NCBI GenBank assembly: GCA_052386975.1
Contig: JBQTJQ010000126.1
Location: forward strand, 1-39,532
Length of the DNA stretch: 39,532 nt
Origin: JACPFV01 sp052386975
GTDB taxonomy: Bacteria > Pseudomonadota > Gammaproteobacteria > Nevskiales > Nevskiaceae
Direction of reading: 5' to 3'
Positions 17,766 to 26,506 of the stretch are shown one piece after another; within the stretch, counting starts at the first letter, position 1, and each line of letters begins with the position of its first letter. The position numbers and the translations under genes are program-made. The notes beneath the pieces are model-generated. The model saw only the letters and a program-made list of their open reading frames with translations, did not search any database and was not told the origin of the DNA.

Positions 17766-18131
17766 ATGGCGCCGTTGCGGCCAGACGTTCTGGCGACGCG
17801 CCCGGGCCCGGCCGGATTGCGCCTCGACCTGCGCGTGCCCGCGGACCTGGCCTGCTTCCCGGAGCATTTCCCCGCGGCGCCGGTGCTGCCCGGCGTGGTG
17901 CAGCTGAGTTGGGCGCTGGACCTGGCGCGCCCGCACTTCGCGCTGCCGCCGCGCTTCCAGCAGGTCGCCGGGCTCAAGTTCATGCGCGTCGTCACGCCGG
18001 GCTCGACGCTGTCCCTCGACCTGGGCTTCGACGGTGGCCGCGGCGAGCTCAGTTTCTGCTACCGCGACGCCGCGGGCCGGGAATGCTCGTCCGGGCGCTT
18101 CGGCTTCGGCGCGGAGCCCGCCCGTGGTTAA
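17766..18131 (+). CDS. ApeI-like hot-dog dehydratase, His present, Glu replaced
   Basis: A 121-residue hot-dog protein with PEHFPAAPVLPGVVQLSWAL (about 38-57). The His of the FabZ-type HFP motif is kept. The residue 14 positions on, Glu in FabZ, is Ser here, so alone it lacks the second catalytic side chain. This is the ApeI layout known to need an ApeP partner. ATG 17766 is preceded by the ACP stop (TGAAGATGG). The 3' end overlaps the glycosyltransferase start by 8 nt. The likely partner is at 24076-24537, in the same operon. Confidence 0.82.
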   Translation: MAPLRPDVLATRPGPAGLRLDLRVPADLACFPEHFPAAPVLPGVVQLSWALDLARPHFALPPRFQQVAGLKFMRVVTPGSTLSLDLGFDGGRGELSFCYRDAAGRECSSGRFGFGAEPARG

Positions 18132-18885
18132 GGCCGCGCTGGTGGTGCCCTGCTTCGACCATGAAGGCGCGATCGCGCAGACGCTGGCGGGGCTCAAGCC
18201 GCTGGGCCTGCCGTGCTACGTCGTCGACGACGGCAGCGGCGAAGCCTGCCGGCGGGTGCTGGCCGGGATCGCGCAGCGCGAAAGTTCGTGGCTGACGCTG
18301 CGCACGCTCGCGGTCAACCAGGGCAAGGGCGCGGCGGTGATGGACGGCTTCCAGGCGGCGCTCGCCGCGGGCTACACGCACGCGGTGCAGATCGACGCCG
18401 ACGGCCAGCACGAGGCCGGCGACGTGCCGCGCCTGCTGGACGTGGCGCGCGCCCACCCGGAGGCGGTGGTGGCGGGCGTGGCCCAGTACGACGACAGCGT
18501 GCCGCGCTCGCGGCTTTACGGCCGCTACCTGACCCACGTCTGGGTCTGGATCAACACGCTGTCGCTGCAGATCCGCGACTCGATGTGCGGGCTGCGGGTC
18601 TATCCGCTGGCGCCGACGCTCGCGACCTGGGACGCGCACGCCATCGGCCGGCGCATGGAATTCGATCCCGAAATCCTGGTGCGCCTGCACTGGAGCGGCG
18701 TGCCGGTGCAGTCGGTGCCGGTGCGGGTGCATTACCCGGCGGACGGCGTCTCGCATTTCGACCTGTTGATGGACAACGTGCGCATCTCGTGGATGCACGC
18801 GCGCCTGTTCTTCGGCATGCTCGCGCGCCTGCCGTGGCTGCTCGCGCGCCGGTGGCGCCCGCGCCTGACGGAGCCGGCCAAATGA
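18124..18885 (+). CDS. GT2 family glycosyltransferase
   Basis: A 253-residue family 2 glycosyltransferase (dolichyl-phosphate mannosyltransferase-like). The nucleotide-sugar site is seen in ALVVPCFDHEG and VVDDGSGEA. DADGQHEAGDVPRLL carries the metal-binding DxD, and RIRDSMCGLRVYPL-type sequence follows at 153-165. There are no C-terminal membrane spans, though a hydrophobic, basic C-terminus (ARLPWLLARRWRPRL) could bind membrane. GTG 18124 overlaps the upstream stop. It probably adds a sugar to the polyene head or lipid anchor, as suggested for aryl polyene clusters. E. coli-type clusters can have this domain fused to an acyltransferase; here it is separate. Confidence 0.87.
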   Translation: MVKAALVVPCFDHEGAIAQTLAGLKPLGLPCYVVDDGSGEACRRVLAGIAQRESSWLTLRTLAVNQGKGAAVMDGFQAALAAGYTHAVQIDADGQHEAGDVPRLLDVARAHPEAVVAGVAQYDDSVPRSRLYGRYLTHVWVWINTLSLQIRDSMCGLRVYPLAPTLATWDAHAIGRRMEFDPEILVRLHWSGVPVQSVPVRVHYPADGVSHFDLLMDNVRISWMHARLFFGMLARLPWLLARRWRPRLTEPAK

Positions 18886-19289
18886 TCCGCAGCGCCGAGA
18901 CCCTGATCACGGTGCCGTTCCACGACCTCGACCCGGCCGGCATCGTCTGGCACGGGCACTACGCCAAGTACTTCGAGGTGGCGCGCTGCCTGCTGCTCGA
19001 GAGCTTCGGCTACAACTACGACGCGATGGTCGAGTCGGGCTACGCCTGGCCGGTGATCGACCTGCGCATGCGCTACGTCAGGCCCGCGCGCTTCGGCCAG
19101 CAGATCCGCGTGAAGGCGACGCTCGACGAGTGGGAGTACCGGCTCAAGATCGACTACGCCATCCACGACCTCGCCGGGGCGCGCATGTGCAAGGGCAGCA
19201 CGGTGCAGGTCGCGGTCGAGATCGCGTCGCGCGAAATGCTGCTGCGCTCGCCGGACATACTCTTCACCAGGCTGGGGCTGACGCCGTGA
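18882..19289 (+). CDS. 4HBT-type thioesterase (ApeK-like)
   Basis: A 135-residue single hot-dog thioesterase of the YbgC/FadM group. The active-site segment is HDLDPAGIVWHGHYAKYFEVAR, with the conserved Asp and His-Gly. It likely releases the finished polyene from ACP or edits stalled intermediates. The ATG overlaps the glycosyltransferase TGA (ATGA) and its own TGA overlaps the following GTG. It belongs to a different hot-dog branch from the four dehydratase-like proteins. Confidence 0.9.
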   Translation: MIRSAETLITVPFHDLDPAGIVWHGHYAKYFEVARCLLLESFGYNYDAMVESGYAWPVIDLRMRYVRPARFGQQIRVKATLDEWEYRLKIDYAIHDLAGARMCKGSTVQVAVEIASREMLLRSPDILFTRLGLTP

Positions 19290-19924
19290 GGGGCATCGCC
19301 CTGGTGCTCGCGCTGCTGCTGGCGCCGGCCGCGCCGGCCAGCGACCTGTTCGCGCAGCCGGTCAGCGCGCAGGCGCTGGCGCGCCAGCTCACCGGCCGCC
19401 TCCAGCAGCTGCAGCGCGCCGAGGGCCTGCAAGGCGGCTTCGCGCAGAAGAAGCAGCTGGCCGGCATCGCCCGGCCGCTCACCGCCGGCGGCCGCTTCCT
19501 GTTCGTGCGCAAGCGCGGCATCCTGTGGCACACCACCACGCCGTTCGATTCCGAGTTCGTGCTGACCGCCGGCAAGATGGAAGTGACCGAGGGCGGCAGC
19601 GTGGCGATGAGCCTGAAGACCGCCGAGCAGCCGGGGCTCAAGCTGGTGTCCGACATCTTCCTCGCCATGTTCGCGCTGGACTTCGACGCGCTGGCGCGCC
19701 ACTTCGACCTCTACGCGATCGACGGCAAGCGCTGGCGCATCGGCCTGGCGCCACGCGATGCGGCGCTGAGGGCGGTGGCGACGCGCATCGTGCTGGCCGG
19801 CGGCGACGTGGTGAACGAAGTCGTGCTGGAGGACGCGCACGGCGACCGCACCGAGATCCGCTTCGACGCCGTGAAGCACCTGGAAACCGTCGCGCCGGCC
19901 GAGCTCGGGCGCTTCGGGCCCTGA
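19286..19924 (+). CDS. LolA-like periplasmic carrier of the aryl polyene cluster
   Basis: A 212-residue exported protein with a signal peptide (residues 1-18, ending APAAPAS) and the LolA-type outer membrane lipoprotein carrier fold: KQLAGIARPLTAGGRFLFVRKRGILW followed by EFVLTAGKMEV. LolA chaperones lipoproteins across the periplasm; aryl polyene clusters carry a dedicated relative thought to move the polyene lipid. I chose GTG 19286 because it gives a short, clean signal peptide and overlaps the thioesterase stop as GTGA. A longer frame upstream lies within the thioesterase gene. The next gene is the presumed exporter. Confidence 0.87.
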   Translation: MRGIALVLALLLAPAAPASDLFAQPVSAQALARQLTGRLQQLQRAEGLQGGFAQKKQLAGIARPLTAGGRFLFVRKRGILWHTTTPFDSEFVLTAGKMEVTEGGSVAMSLKTAEQPGLKLVSDIFLAMFALDFDALARHFDLYAIDGKRWRIGLAPRDAALRAVATRIVLAGGDVVNEVVLEDAHGDRTEIRFDAVKHLETVAPAELGRFGP

Positions 19925-22275
19925 TGGCTGCGCCGCTGTCCGCCGCGGCGCTGCTCCGCAATTTCGCCGGCTACCTGGCGTTCCTGCTGCTGGTCGGCGT
20001 CGCGCTGGCGCTGCACGTGCGCCAGGGATTGAAAGTCGAGACCGACCTGCTGGCCCTGCTGCCGGCGGCGGAGCACGACCCGGCGATCGAGCTGGCGCTG
20101 AAGGAAGTCTCGACCTCGCTCGGCAGCCGCGTGGTGTTCCTGGTCGGCGCCAGGGAATTCGGCGACAGCCGCGCGGCGGCGACGGAGTTCGCCAAGGCCC
20201 TGCGGGAGTCCGGCGCCTTCGGCGAGGTGCTGCTGGAAATCGCCGAGGCCGGGCTCACCTCGCACGCGGTGTACGGCGCGTACCTGCCCGCGCTGGCCTC
20301 CGAGCGCCACTTGCAGATGCTGCGGGCAGGCGAGGTCCGGCGCCTGCGCCAGGAAGCGGTGCGCCAGCTGTACGCGCCGCTGCCGCTGCCGCTGCCGTTG
20401 CCGGCCGCCGAGGATCCGCTGGGCCTGGCCAACGCCTTCCTCCTGCAGCGCCTGCCGCCGATCGGCAACGCCCTGCCGCGCGACGGCGTGCTGGCACTGG
20501 GCGGCGGCGACTGGCAGTACGTGCTGGTGTCGGCGCAGCTGCGCGGCAGCTCGTTCGCCGGCGCCGTGCAGGATCGCGCGCTCGCGGCGATCGCGCAGGC
20601 CGAGTCCGGCGCGCGCAGCGCCGTCGCGCCGCGCGAGCTGCGCGTGCTGCGGGCCGGCCTGCTGTTCCACTCGAGCGCGGGCCGGCGCCAGTCCCAGAAG
20701 GAGATCGAGCTGATCAGCATCGTCTCGCTGGTCGGCGTGGTTACGCTGGTGCTGCTGACCTTCGGCTCGCCGCGGCCGCTGCTGCTGACCATGGCCTCGC
20801 TGGTGGTGGGCACCGCCTGCGGCCTGACCGCGTGCCTGTATTTGTTCGGCAGCCTGCACCTGCTGACCTTCGTGTTCGGCTCGACGCTGATCGGCGTGGC
20901 GGTGGACTACTCCAATTACTTCCTGCACGACGCGTTCGACGAGCCGGCCGGCTGGACCGGCGCGCGCGCGCTGCGCAACACCCTGCGCGGCATCCTGCTG
21001 GGCCTGGGCACCTCGGTGCTGGGCTACCTGGCGCTGTCGCTGGCGCCGTTCCCGGGCCTGCGGCAGATGGCGGTGTTCTCGGCGGCGGGCCTGCTCGGCG
21101 CGGCCGGCTGCGTGCTGTGCCTGCACCCGGTGCTGGCACGCCCGCCGCGCAATGCCCAGCCGCCGATCCTGCGCCGGGTCCTGTCGCTGTATTTCGCGCT
21201 GGCCGGACTGCGCCGCACGCGCTGGCTCGGCGTCGCGGCGCTGGTGCTGGTGGCCGCCGGCGCGCTGCGGCTCACGGCGCAGGACGACATCCGGCTGCTG
21301 CAGTCCTCGCCGGCACACCTCGTGGCCGAGGAGGGCGAGCTGCGCGCCCTGATCGGCAACCCGCCGGACAGCCGCTTCTTCCTGGTGCGCGGCGCCACGC
21401 CACAAGAGGTGCTCGAGGCCGAGGAGGGGCTGCGGCCGCAGCTCGACGCGGCGGTCGCGCAGGGCGCGGTGGCCTCGTACCTGGCCATCTCGCGCGCGCT
21501 GCCGTCGCTGAAGGCCCAGCGCGAGGCGCGCCAGCTGCTGGCGCGCGACGTCTACGGCGGCTCCGGGGCGCTGGCGCGAATGATGGGCGAGCTCGGCTTC
21601 GATGCGGCGGCGATCGAGCGGCGCCAGCGCGCTTTCCGCGAAGTGCCGGCGGACGGCCTGGCGCCGGAGCACTGGCTCGACAGCCCGGCGGCGACACCGT
21701 ACCGCGCGCTGTGGCTGGCGCTGCCGCAGGGCCACGCCAGCCTGGTGATGCTGTCGGGCGTGCGCGACGTCGCCGCGCTGCGCGCGGTCCAGGCGCCGGG
21801 CGCGGTGCTGGTCGACAAGGTGGCCGAGGTCTCGGACGTCCTGGGCCGCTATCGAGGCGCCGCGATGCGCCTGCTGGTGCTGGCCTACGCCGGTGCCGCG
21901 CTGCTGCTGGCCTGGCGCTACGGGGCACGCCGCAGCCTGCCGCTGATCGCCGGAATGATCGGCGCCGCCGTGGTCACGCTTGGCGTGTTCGGCTGGGCCG
22001 GCCTGCCGGTGAACCTCTTCTCCGTGCTGGCGCTGCTGCTGGTGCTGGGCATCGGCATCGACTACGTCATCTTCCTGCAGGAAGGCTTCGGCGCCGGCCA
22101 CGGCCCGCTGCTGGCCGTGATGCTGTCGGCGGTGACCACGCTGCTGTCCTTCGGCCTGCTGGCCTTCTCTGGCACGCCGTTCATGCACAGCATCGGCCTG
22201 ACCCTGCTGCTCGGGATCGGGCTGTCCTTTATTTTCGCGCTGCTGGGCGCGAACATCCGCCGCGAGGCGGCATAA
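19924..22275 (+). CDS. MMPL/RND-type exporter
   Basis: A 783-residue inner-membrane protein of the MMPL (RND superfamily) type. The N-terminal anchor (about 11-28) and a periplasmic domain precede five spans (about 250-400). A second periplasmic domain (about 420-640) and five or six spans to the C-terminus (LLLGIGLSFIFALLGANIRR) follow. FGSTLIGVAVDYSNYFLHDAF and LLLVLGIGIDYVIFLQE are the paired proton-relay segments with Asp. It is the likely pump of the polyene lipid, acting with the LolA-like protein; such exporters are standard in aryl polyene clusters. The ATG overlaps the upstream stop (TGATG). After it comes a 28-bp gap, the largest in this operon. Confidence 0.9.
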   Translation: MAAPLSAAALLRNFAGYLAFLLLVGVALALHVRQGLKVETDLLALLPAAEHDPAIELALKEVSTSLGSRVVFLVGAREFGDSRAAATEFAKALRESGAFGEVLLEIAEAGLTSHAVYGAYLPALASERHLQMLRAGEVRRLRQEAVRQLYAPLPLPLPLPAAEDPLGLANAFLLQRLPPIGNALPRDGVLALGGGDWQYVLVSAQLRGSSFAGAVQDRALAAIAQAESGARSAVAPRELRVLRAGLLFHSSAGRRQSQKEIELISIVSLVGVVTLVLLTFGSPRPLLLTMASLVVGTACGLTACLYLFGSLHLLTFVFGSTLIGVAVDYSNYFLHDAFDEPAGWTGARALRNTLRGILLGLGTSVLGYLALSLAPFPGLRQMAVFSAAGLLGAAGCVLCLHPVLARPPRNAQPPILRRVLSLYFALAGLRRTRWLGVAALVLVAAGALRLTAQDDIRLLQSSPAHLVAEEGELRALIGNPPDSRFFLVRGATPQEVLEAEEGLRPQLDAAVAQGAVASYLAISRALPSLKAQREARQLLARDVYGGSGALARMMGELGFDAAAIERRQRAFREVPADGLAPEHWLDSPAATPYRALWLALPQGHASLVMLSGVRDVAALRAVQAPGAVLVDKVAEVSDVLGRYRGAAMRLLVLAYAGAALLLAWRYGARRSLPLIAGMIGAAVVTLGVFGWAGLPVNLFSVLALLLVLGIGIDYVIFLQEGFGAGHGPLLAVMLSAVTTLLSFGLLAFSGTPFMHSIGLTLLLGIGLSFIFALLGANIRREAA

Positions 22276-22303
22276 AATTGTCCGGGGATCCTGGGGAACT
22301 TTC

Positions 22304-23527
22304 ATGCTTGATGTCCTGATCATTGGCGCCGGCCCGTCGGGCTCGGTCGCCGCCGCGCTGCTGGGGAAGAAGGGCTACTCGGTGCGGGTGCTCGAGCGCC
22401 AGAAGTTCCCGAGGTTCTCCATCGGCGAGAGCCTGCTGGCGCAGAGCATCGCGCTGATCGACGAGGCCGGCATGCTCGAGCCGGTGATGTCGGCCGGCTT
22501 CCAGTTCAAGAACGGCGCGTCCTTCGTGCGCGGCACGCAGCACGCCGAGTACAACTTCGCCGACAAGTCGAGCGAGGGGCCGCCGTTCACCTTCCAGGTG
22601 CCGCGCGCCGACTTCGACAAGGTGCTGGCCGACACCGCCGCCAGGATGGGCGCGGACATCCGCTACGAGATCGAGATCACCGCGGCCGATTTCTCCGGCA
22701 CGCCGACGCTGACCAGCCGCGAAGTGAACGGCGGCAAGGTCGAGCAGCACCAGGCGCGCTTCGTGCTGGACGCGAGCGGCTTCGGCCGCACGCTGCCCAG
22801 GCTGCTCGACCTGGACCGCCCGGCAGCGTTCCCGATGCGCGCGGCCTTGTTCACGCACATCCGCGACCACATCCCCGCGGGCGAGTTCGACCGCCAGAAG
22901 ATCCGCGTCACCATCCATCCGCAGCACCAGGACGTCTGGTACTGGCTGATCCCGTTCTCGGACGGGCGCAGCTCGCTGGGCGTGGTGGCGCGCGACGAAT
23001 TCCTGCAGGCCATCCCCGGCGACAACGAGCAGCGGCTGTGGACGCTGGTCAGGCAGGACCCGAGCCTGGGCAAGCTGCTGCGCGCCGCCGAGCCGGCGGC
23101 CAAGGTCAACGAGCTGCGCGGTTACGCCGCCAGCGTCAAGAGCCTGCACGGCAAGGGCTTCGCGCTGCTCGGCAACGCCGCCGAGTTCCTCGACCCGGTG
23201 TTCTCCTCGGGCGTGACCATCGCGCTCAAGTCGGCGCACCTGGCCGCCGGCGCGCTGCACCGCCAGTTTTCCGGCGAGGCGGTGGACTGGGAGGAGGAGT
23301 TCTCGAAGCCGCTGCTGGCGGGCGTGGAAACCTTCCGCGGCTTCGTCAACACCTGGTACGACGGCTCGCTGCAGGACATCTTCTTCTACGACAAGCAGCA
23401 GGAAAAAGTCCGCCGCATGATCTGCTCGATCCTGGCGGGCTATGCCTGGGACAAGGCCAACCACTACCACGGCAAGCCGACCGAGCAGCGGTTGCGCGCG
23501 CTGGCCGAGCACTGCCGTGCGGGCTAG
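22304..23527 (+). CDS. FAD-dependent oxidoreductase/halogenase-like enzyme
   Basis: A 407-residue single-component flavoprotein related to flavin-dependent halogenases and geranylgeranyl reductases. The FAD-binding GAGPSG is at residues 8-13 and FSIGESLL at 38-45. Halogenase-type signatures are present: Lys69 in GFQFKNGASFV, at the place of the catalytic lysine, and WYWLIP (212-217), fitting WxWxIP. LLGNAAEFLDPVFSSGV has Asn where Asp is usual. Aryl polyene clusters often include this protein, and xanthomonadins are brominated, so ring halogenation is plausible. Reduction or hydroxylation is equally possible. ATG 22304 follows a 28-bp gap. Confidence 0.8.
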   Translation: MLDVLIIGAGPSGSVAAALLGKKGYSVRVLERQKFPRFSIGESLLAQSIALIDEAGMLEPVMSAGFQFKNGASFVRGTQHAEYNFADKSSEGPPFTFQVPRADFDKVLADTAARMGADIRYEIEITAADFSGTPTLTSREVNGGKVEQHQARFVLDASGFGRTLPRLLDLDRPAAFPMRAALFTHIRDHIPAGEFDRQKIRVTIHPQHQDVWYWLIPFSDGRSSLGVVARDEFLQAIPGDNEQRLWTLVRQDPSLGKLLRAAEPAAKVNELRGYAASVKSLHGKGFALLGNAAEFLDPVFSSGVTIALKSAHLAAGALHRQFSGEAVDWEEEFSKPLLAGVETFRGFVNTWYDGSLQDIFFYDKQQEKVRRMICSILAGYAWDKANHYHGKPTEQRLRALAEHCRAG

Positions 23528-24074
23528 GACGGCCGCCGCGCTGCTCGCGCTGGCGCTGGCCGGTTGCGCCGCGGCGCCCACGGGCGGGCGCCCGCCGCCG
23601 GCGGTGCCGCCGATCCTCGACGGCGCCGCGCTCGGCGCGCGCGCGGCGAACCAGGTGGTGCGGGCCGCGTTCCAGGACCGCGAGCTGACGCTGCAATGCG
23701 CGGTGCAGGTCGACGGCCGCGCGGTCACGGTGGTCGGGGTCGATGCGATGGGGCGGCGCGCGTTCACCATCGGCTACGACGGCGCGCGCGTGGCGGCGGA
23801 ATCCGGCCCGATGGTTCCCGAGGGGTTCTCGCCGGAATACCTGCTGGCCGACGTCGAGCTGGCGCTGTGGCCGCTCGAGGCGCTGCAGGCCGGCTACGCC
23901 GGCACCGAGTGGAGCGTGCGCGAGCCCTACGCCGGCGCGCGGCGCCTGTATCGCCGCGATCGCCTGGTGGCGGAAGTGCACTACACCGGCGACCCCTGGG
24001 CCACGCGCTATTGGGTCGCCAACGTCGAGCGCGGTTACGTGCTGGCGGTCGACCCGCAGCCCGCGGGCCGCTGA
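23517..24074 (+). CDS. DUF3261-type lipoprotein of the aryl polyene cluster
   Basis: A 185-residue lipoprotein: the signal sequence RARTAAALLALALAGC ends in a lipobox with lipidated Cys17. A beta-rich domain (DUF3261-like) follows, with GRRAFTIGYDG and SPEYLLADVELALWPLEAL. Its role in polyene clusters is not known; a place at the outer membrane with the LolA-like carrier would fit. GTG 23517 is chosen because it gives the signal sequence at the right length and overlaps the flavoprotein stop by 11 bp. The extra upstream residues of a longer frame are coded inside the preceding gene. Confidence 0.8.
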   Translation: MRARTAAALLALALAGCAAAPTGGRPPPAVPPILDGAALGARAANQVVRAAFQDRELTLQCAVQVDGRAVTVVGVDAMGRRAFTIGYDGARVAAESGPMVPEGFSPEYLLADVELALWPLEALQAGYAGTEWSVREPYAGARRLYRRDRLVAEVHYTGDPWATRYWVANVERGYVLAVDPQPAGR

Positions 24075-24075
24075 C

Positions 24076-24537
24076 ATGCTCCGGACCGGCGTCCACTACC
24101 AGCCTGCGGAGGTGCTGCCGCACCGCGGCGCCATGCTGCTGCTGGATTCCATCCGCGATTACGGCGACGACTGGCTGGTGGCCGAAGTGCGCGTGCGCAA
24201 GGACTCGAACTTCGGCACCCCGGACGGCGTGCCGAGCTGGGTCGGCATCGAGTACATGGCGCAGGCCGTGTCGGCCTGGTCCGGGATCGGCCAGGTGCAG
24301 AACGGCGGCAAGCCGGGCATCGGCCTGCTGCTGGGCAGCCGGCGCTACCAGGCGCGGCGGCCGCTGTTCGCCGTGGGCAGCCACCTGCGCGTGCGCGCCC
24401 GGCTGGTCTGGCGCGACACCGACGACCTGGCCGCGTTCGACTGCGCCATCGAGGAGGACGGCGAAGCCGTCGCGCACGCCCAGCTCAAGGTCTACCGCCC
24501 GCGCGACCTCGATGCGGTATTGAAGGAGCTCGCATGA
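24076..24537 (+). CDS. ApeP-like hot-dog dehydratase, Glu present, His replaced (subunit)
   Basis: A 153-residue hot-dog protein starting VHYQPAEVLPHRGAMLLLDSI. The FabZ glutamate is kept in WVGIEYMAQAV (about residue 60). At the position of the catalytic His, 14 residues earlier, lies Asn in SNFGTPDGVPSW. It therefore complements the ApeI-like protein at 17766-18131, which has the His but not the Glu. Its ATG lies one base after the lipoprotein stop, and its TGA overlaps the ketoreductase ATG (ATGA). The ApeP-ApeQ-ApeR-like order of the last three genes matches the E. coli aryl polyene cluster as I recall it. Confidence 0.85.
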   Translation: MLRTGVHYQPAEVLPHRGAMLLLDSIRDYGDDWLVAEVRVRKDSNFGTPDGVPSWVGIEYMAQAVSAWSGIGQVQNGGKPGIGLLLGSRRYQARRPLFAVGSHLRVRARLVWRDTDDLAAFDCAIEEDGEAVAHAQLKVYRPRDLDAVLKELA

Positions 24538-25268
24538 ATCCCACGAGGCCATGGGTGCTGGTCACCGGCTCGTCGCGCGGCATCGGCCGCGCCATCGCCG
24601 CGCAGCTGGCGCGCGACGGCTACAACCTGGTGCTGCACGGGCGGGCGCCGTCGCCGGCGCTCGATGCCGCCGCGGCCGAGGCGCGGGCGGCCGGCGCCGA
24701 GACCCGGACGCTGAGCTTCGACATCGCCGACCGGGGCGCCGCCGCGGCGTCGCTGGAGGGCGACATCGACAAGCACGGCGCGTGCTACGGCGTGGTCTGC
24801 AACGCCGGGGTGGTGCGCGACGACGCCTTCCCGGCCATGTCCGGCGAGGCCTGGGACACCGTCCTGCGGGCCAACCTCGACGGTTTCTACAACGTGCTGC
24901 GGCCGGTGGTCATGCCGATGATCCGGCGCCGCCAGCCCGGGCGCATCGTCACTCTGTCGTCGGTTTCCGGCCTGGTCGGCAACCGCGGCCAGGTCAATTA
25001 CAGCGCGGCCAAAGGCGGTATCATCGCCGCCAGCAAGGCCCTGGCGGTGGAACTGGCCAGCCGCGGCATCACGGTGAACTGCGTGGCGCCCGGGCTGATC
25101 AACACCGACATGGCCGCAGGCGCGCCGCTGGAGGAGGCCCTCAAGCTGATCCCGGCCAGGCGCGTCGGGGAACCAGGGGAAGTGGCGAGCCTCGTTTCGT
25201 ACCTGATGTCCGAAGGGGCCGCCTACATCACGCGGCAGGTGATCGCCGTCAACGGGGGGTTGTGCTGA
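24534..25268 (+). CDS. 3-ketoacyl-ACP reductase (FabG family, ApeQ-like)
   Basis: A 244-residue short-chain dehydrogenase. The NADPH-binding GSSRGIG is at 12-18, CNAG at 89-92, and the catalytic tetrad is Asn114, Ser143, Tyr156 and Lys160 (NYSAAKGG). MNPTRPWVLVTG is a normal SDR start. It reduces the 3-ketoacyl-ACP after each condensation. It is the only ketoreductase in the cluster and must serve both ketosynthases. Overlaps of 4 bp upstream and 1 bp downstream (TGATG) show tight coupling. Confidence 0.93.
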   Translation: MNPTRPWVLVTGSSRGIGRAIAAQLARDGYNLVLHGRAPSPALDAAAAEARAAGAETRTLSFDIADRGAAAASLEGDIDKHGACYGVVCNAGVVRDDAFPAMSGEAWDTVLRANLDGFYNVLRPVVMPMIRRRQPGRIVTLSSVSGLVGNRGQVNYSAAKGGIIAASKALAVELASRGITVNCVAPGLINTDMAAGAPLEEALKLIPARRVGEPGEVASLVSYLMSEGAAYITRQVIAVNGGLC

Positions 25269-26494
25269 TGCATCGTGTGGTCGTCACCGGCATGGCGGGG
25301 ATCACCTCGCTGGGCCAGAACTGGGAAGAGATCGAGGGCAACCTGCGGACCGGCGTCAGCGGCATCGAGACGATGCAGGAGTGGGACCGCTACACGGAGC
25401 TGAACACGCGCCTCGGCGGGCCGGTGCGCGACTTCAAGCTGCCGCCGCACTACAACCGCAAGCGCACGCGCACCATGGGGCGCGTGGCGATGATGGCGGT
25501 GCGCGCGACCGAGGTCGCGCTCGAGGACGCGCAGCTGCTCGGCAGCGAGGAAATCGCCAGCGGCGCCACCGGCGTGTCCTACGGCTCATCCACCGGCTCG
25601 ACCGACGCGGTGAAGGATTTCGCCGGCATGCTGATCACCGGCCAGTCCAGCAACATCAACGCGACCACCTACCTGCGGATGATGACGCACACCGCCGCGG
25701 TCAACATCGGCGTGTACTACCGCGCCAAGGGCCGCATCATCCCGACCTCGAGCGCCTGCACCTCCGGCAGCCAGGGCATCGGCTACGCCTACGAGGCGGT
25801 CAAGCACGGCAAGCAGGCCATCATGATCGCCGGCGGCGCCGAGGAGCTGTGCGTCTCGCAGGCCGCGGTGTTCGACACGCTGTACGCGACCAGCCGCCGC
25901 AATGACGCGCCGAAGACCACGCCGGCGCCGTTCGACCGCGATCGCGACGGCCTGGTGATCGGCGAGGGCGCCTGCACGCTGATCCTCGAGGAGCGCGGGC
26001 ACGCGCTGGCGCGCGGCGCCAGGATCTACGCCGAGATCCTCGGCTTCGGCACCAACTCGGACGGCGACCACGTCACGCATCCCAACACCCTGACGATGGA
26101 AGGGGCGATGCGCCTGGCGCTGGATGATTCCCGCCTCGCGCCGGACGCGATCGAATACGTCTGTTGCCACGGCACCGGCACTGACCAGGGCGACATCGCC
26201 GAGTCGCAGGCGACGCACCGGGTGTTCGGGCGGCGCATGCCGGTGTCCTCGCTGAAGGGCAACACCGGCCACACGCTCGGCGCGTGCGGCGCGATCGAGA
26301 GCTGGTGGACCATCGAGATGATGCGCCACGACTGGTTCGCGCCGACCATCAACCTGAAGAACCTCGACGTCCGTTGCGGCGAGCTGGATTACATCGTCAG
26401 CGGCGGCCGCAAGCTGCAGTCCGAAATCGTGATGAACAACAACTTCGCCTTCGGCGGGATCAACACCTCGCTGATCTTCCAGCGCGTTCCCTAG
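25268..26494 (+). CDS. Beta-ketoacyl-ACP synthase (ApeR-like)
   Basis: A 408-residue KAS II-type enzyme with a full catalytic set: Cys164 in SSACTSGSQG, His301 in HGTGTDQGD and His335 in GNTGHTLGACG, plus Lys330. The last residues give FGGINTSLIF. In the E. coli-type pathway this second ketosynthase is thought to do part of the elongation or the first condensation; here the role is inferred. The TAG stop overlaps the AGGAGG ribosome-binding site of the next gene (26507). It differs from the KS at 10985-12169 by having no adjacent chain length factor. Confidence 0.92.
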   Translation: MHRVVVTGMAGITSLGQNWEEIEGNLRTGVSGIETMQEWDRYTELNTRLGGPVRDFKLPPHYNRKRTRTMGRVAMMAVRATEVALEDAQLLGSEEIASGATGVSYGSSTGSTDAVKDFAGMLITGQSSNINATTYLRMMTHTAAVNIGVYYRAKGRIIPTSSACTSGSQGIGYAYEAVKHGKQAIMIAGGAEELCVSQAAVFDTLYATSRRNDAPKTTPAPFDRDRDGLVIGEGACTLILEERGHALARGARIYAEILGFGTNSDGDHVTHPNTLTMEGAMRLALDDSRLAPDAIEYVCCHGTGTDQGDIAESQATHRVFGRRMPVSSLKGNTGHTLGACGAIESWWTIEMMRHDWFAPTINLKNLDVRCGELDYIVSGGRKLQSEIVMNNNFAFGGINTSLIFQRVP

Positions 26495-26506
26495 GAGGTT
26501 GAGCCC

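Noticed and set aside
19711..22323. 870-residue open frame antisense to the MMPL exporter
   Set aside because: The plus strand has a clear exporter with paired membrane segments. The antisense product is Gln/Arg/His-rich without a fold-like pattern.
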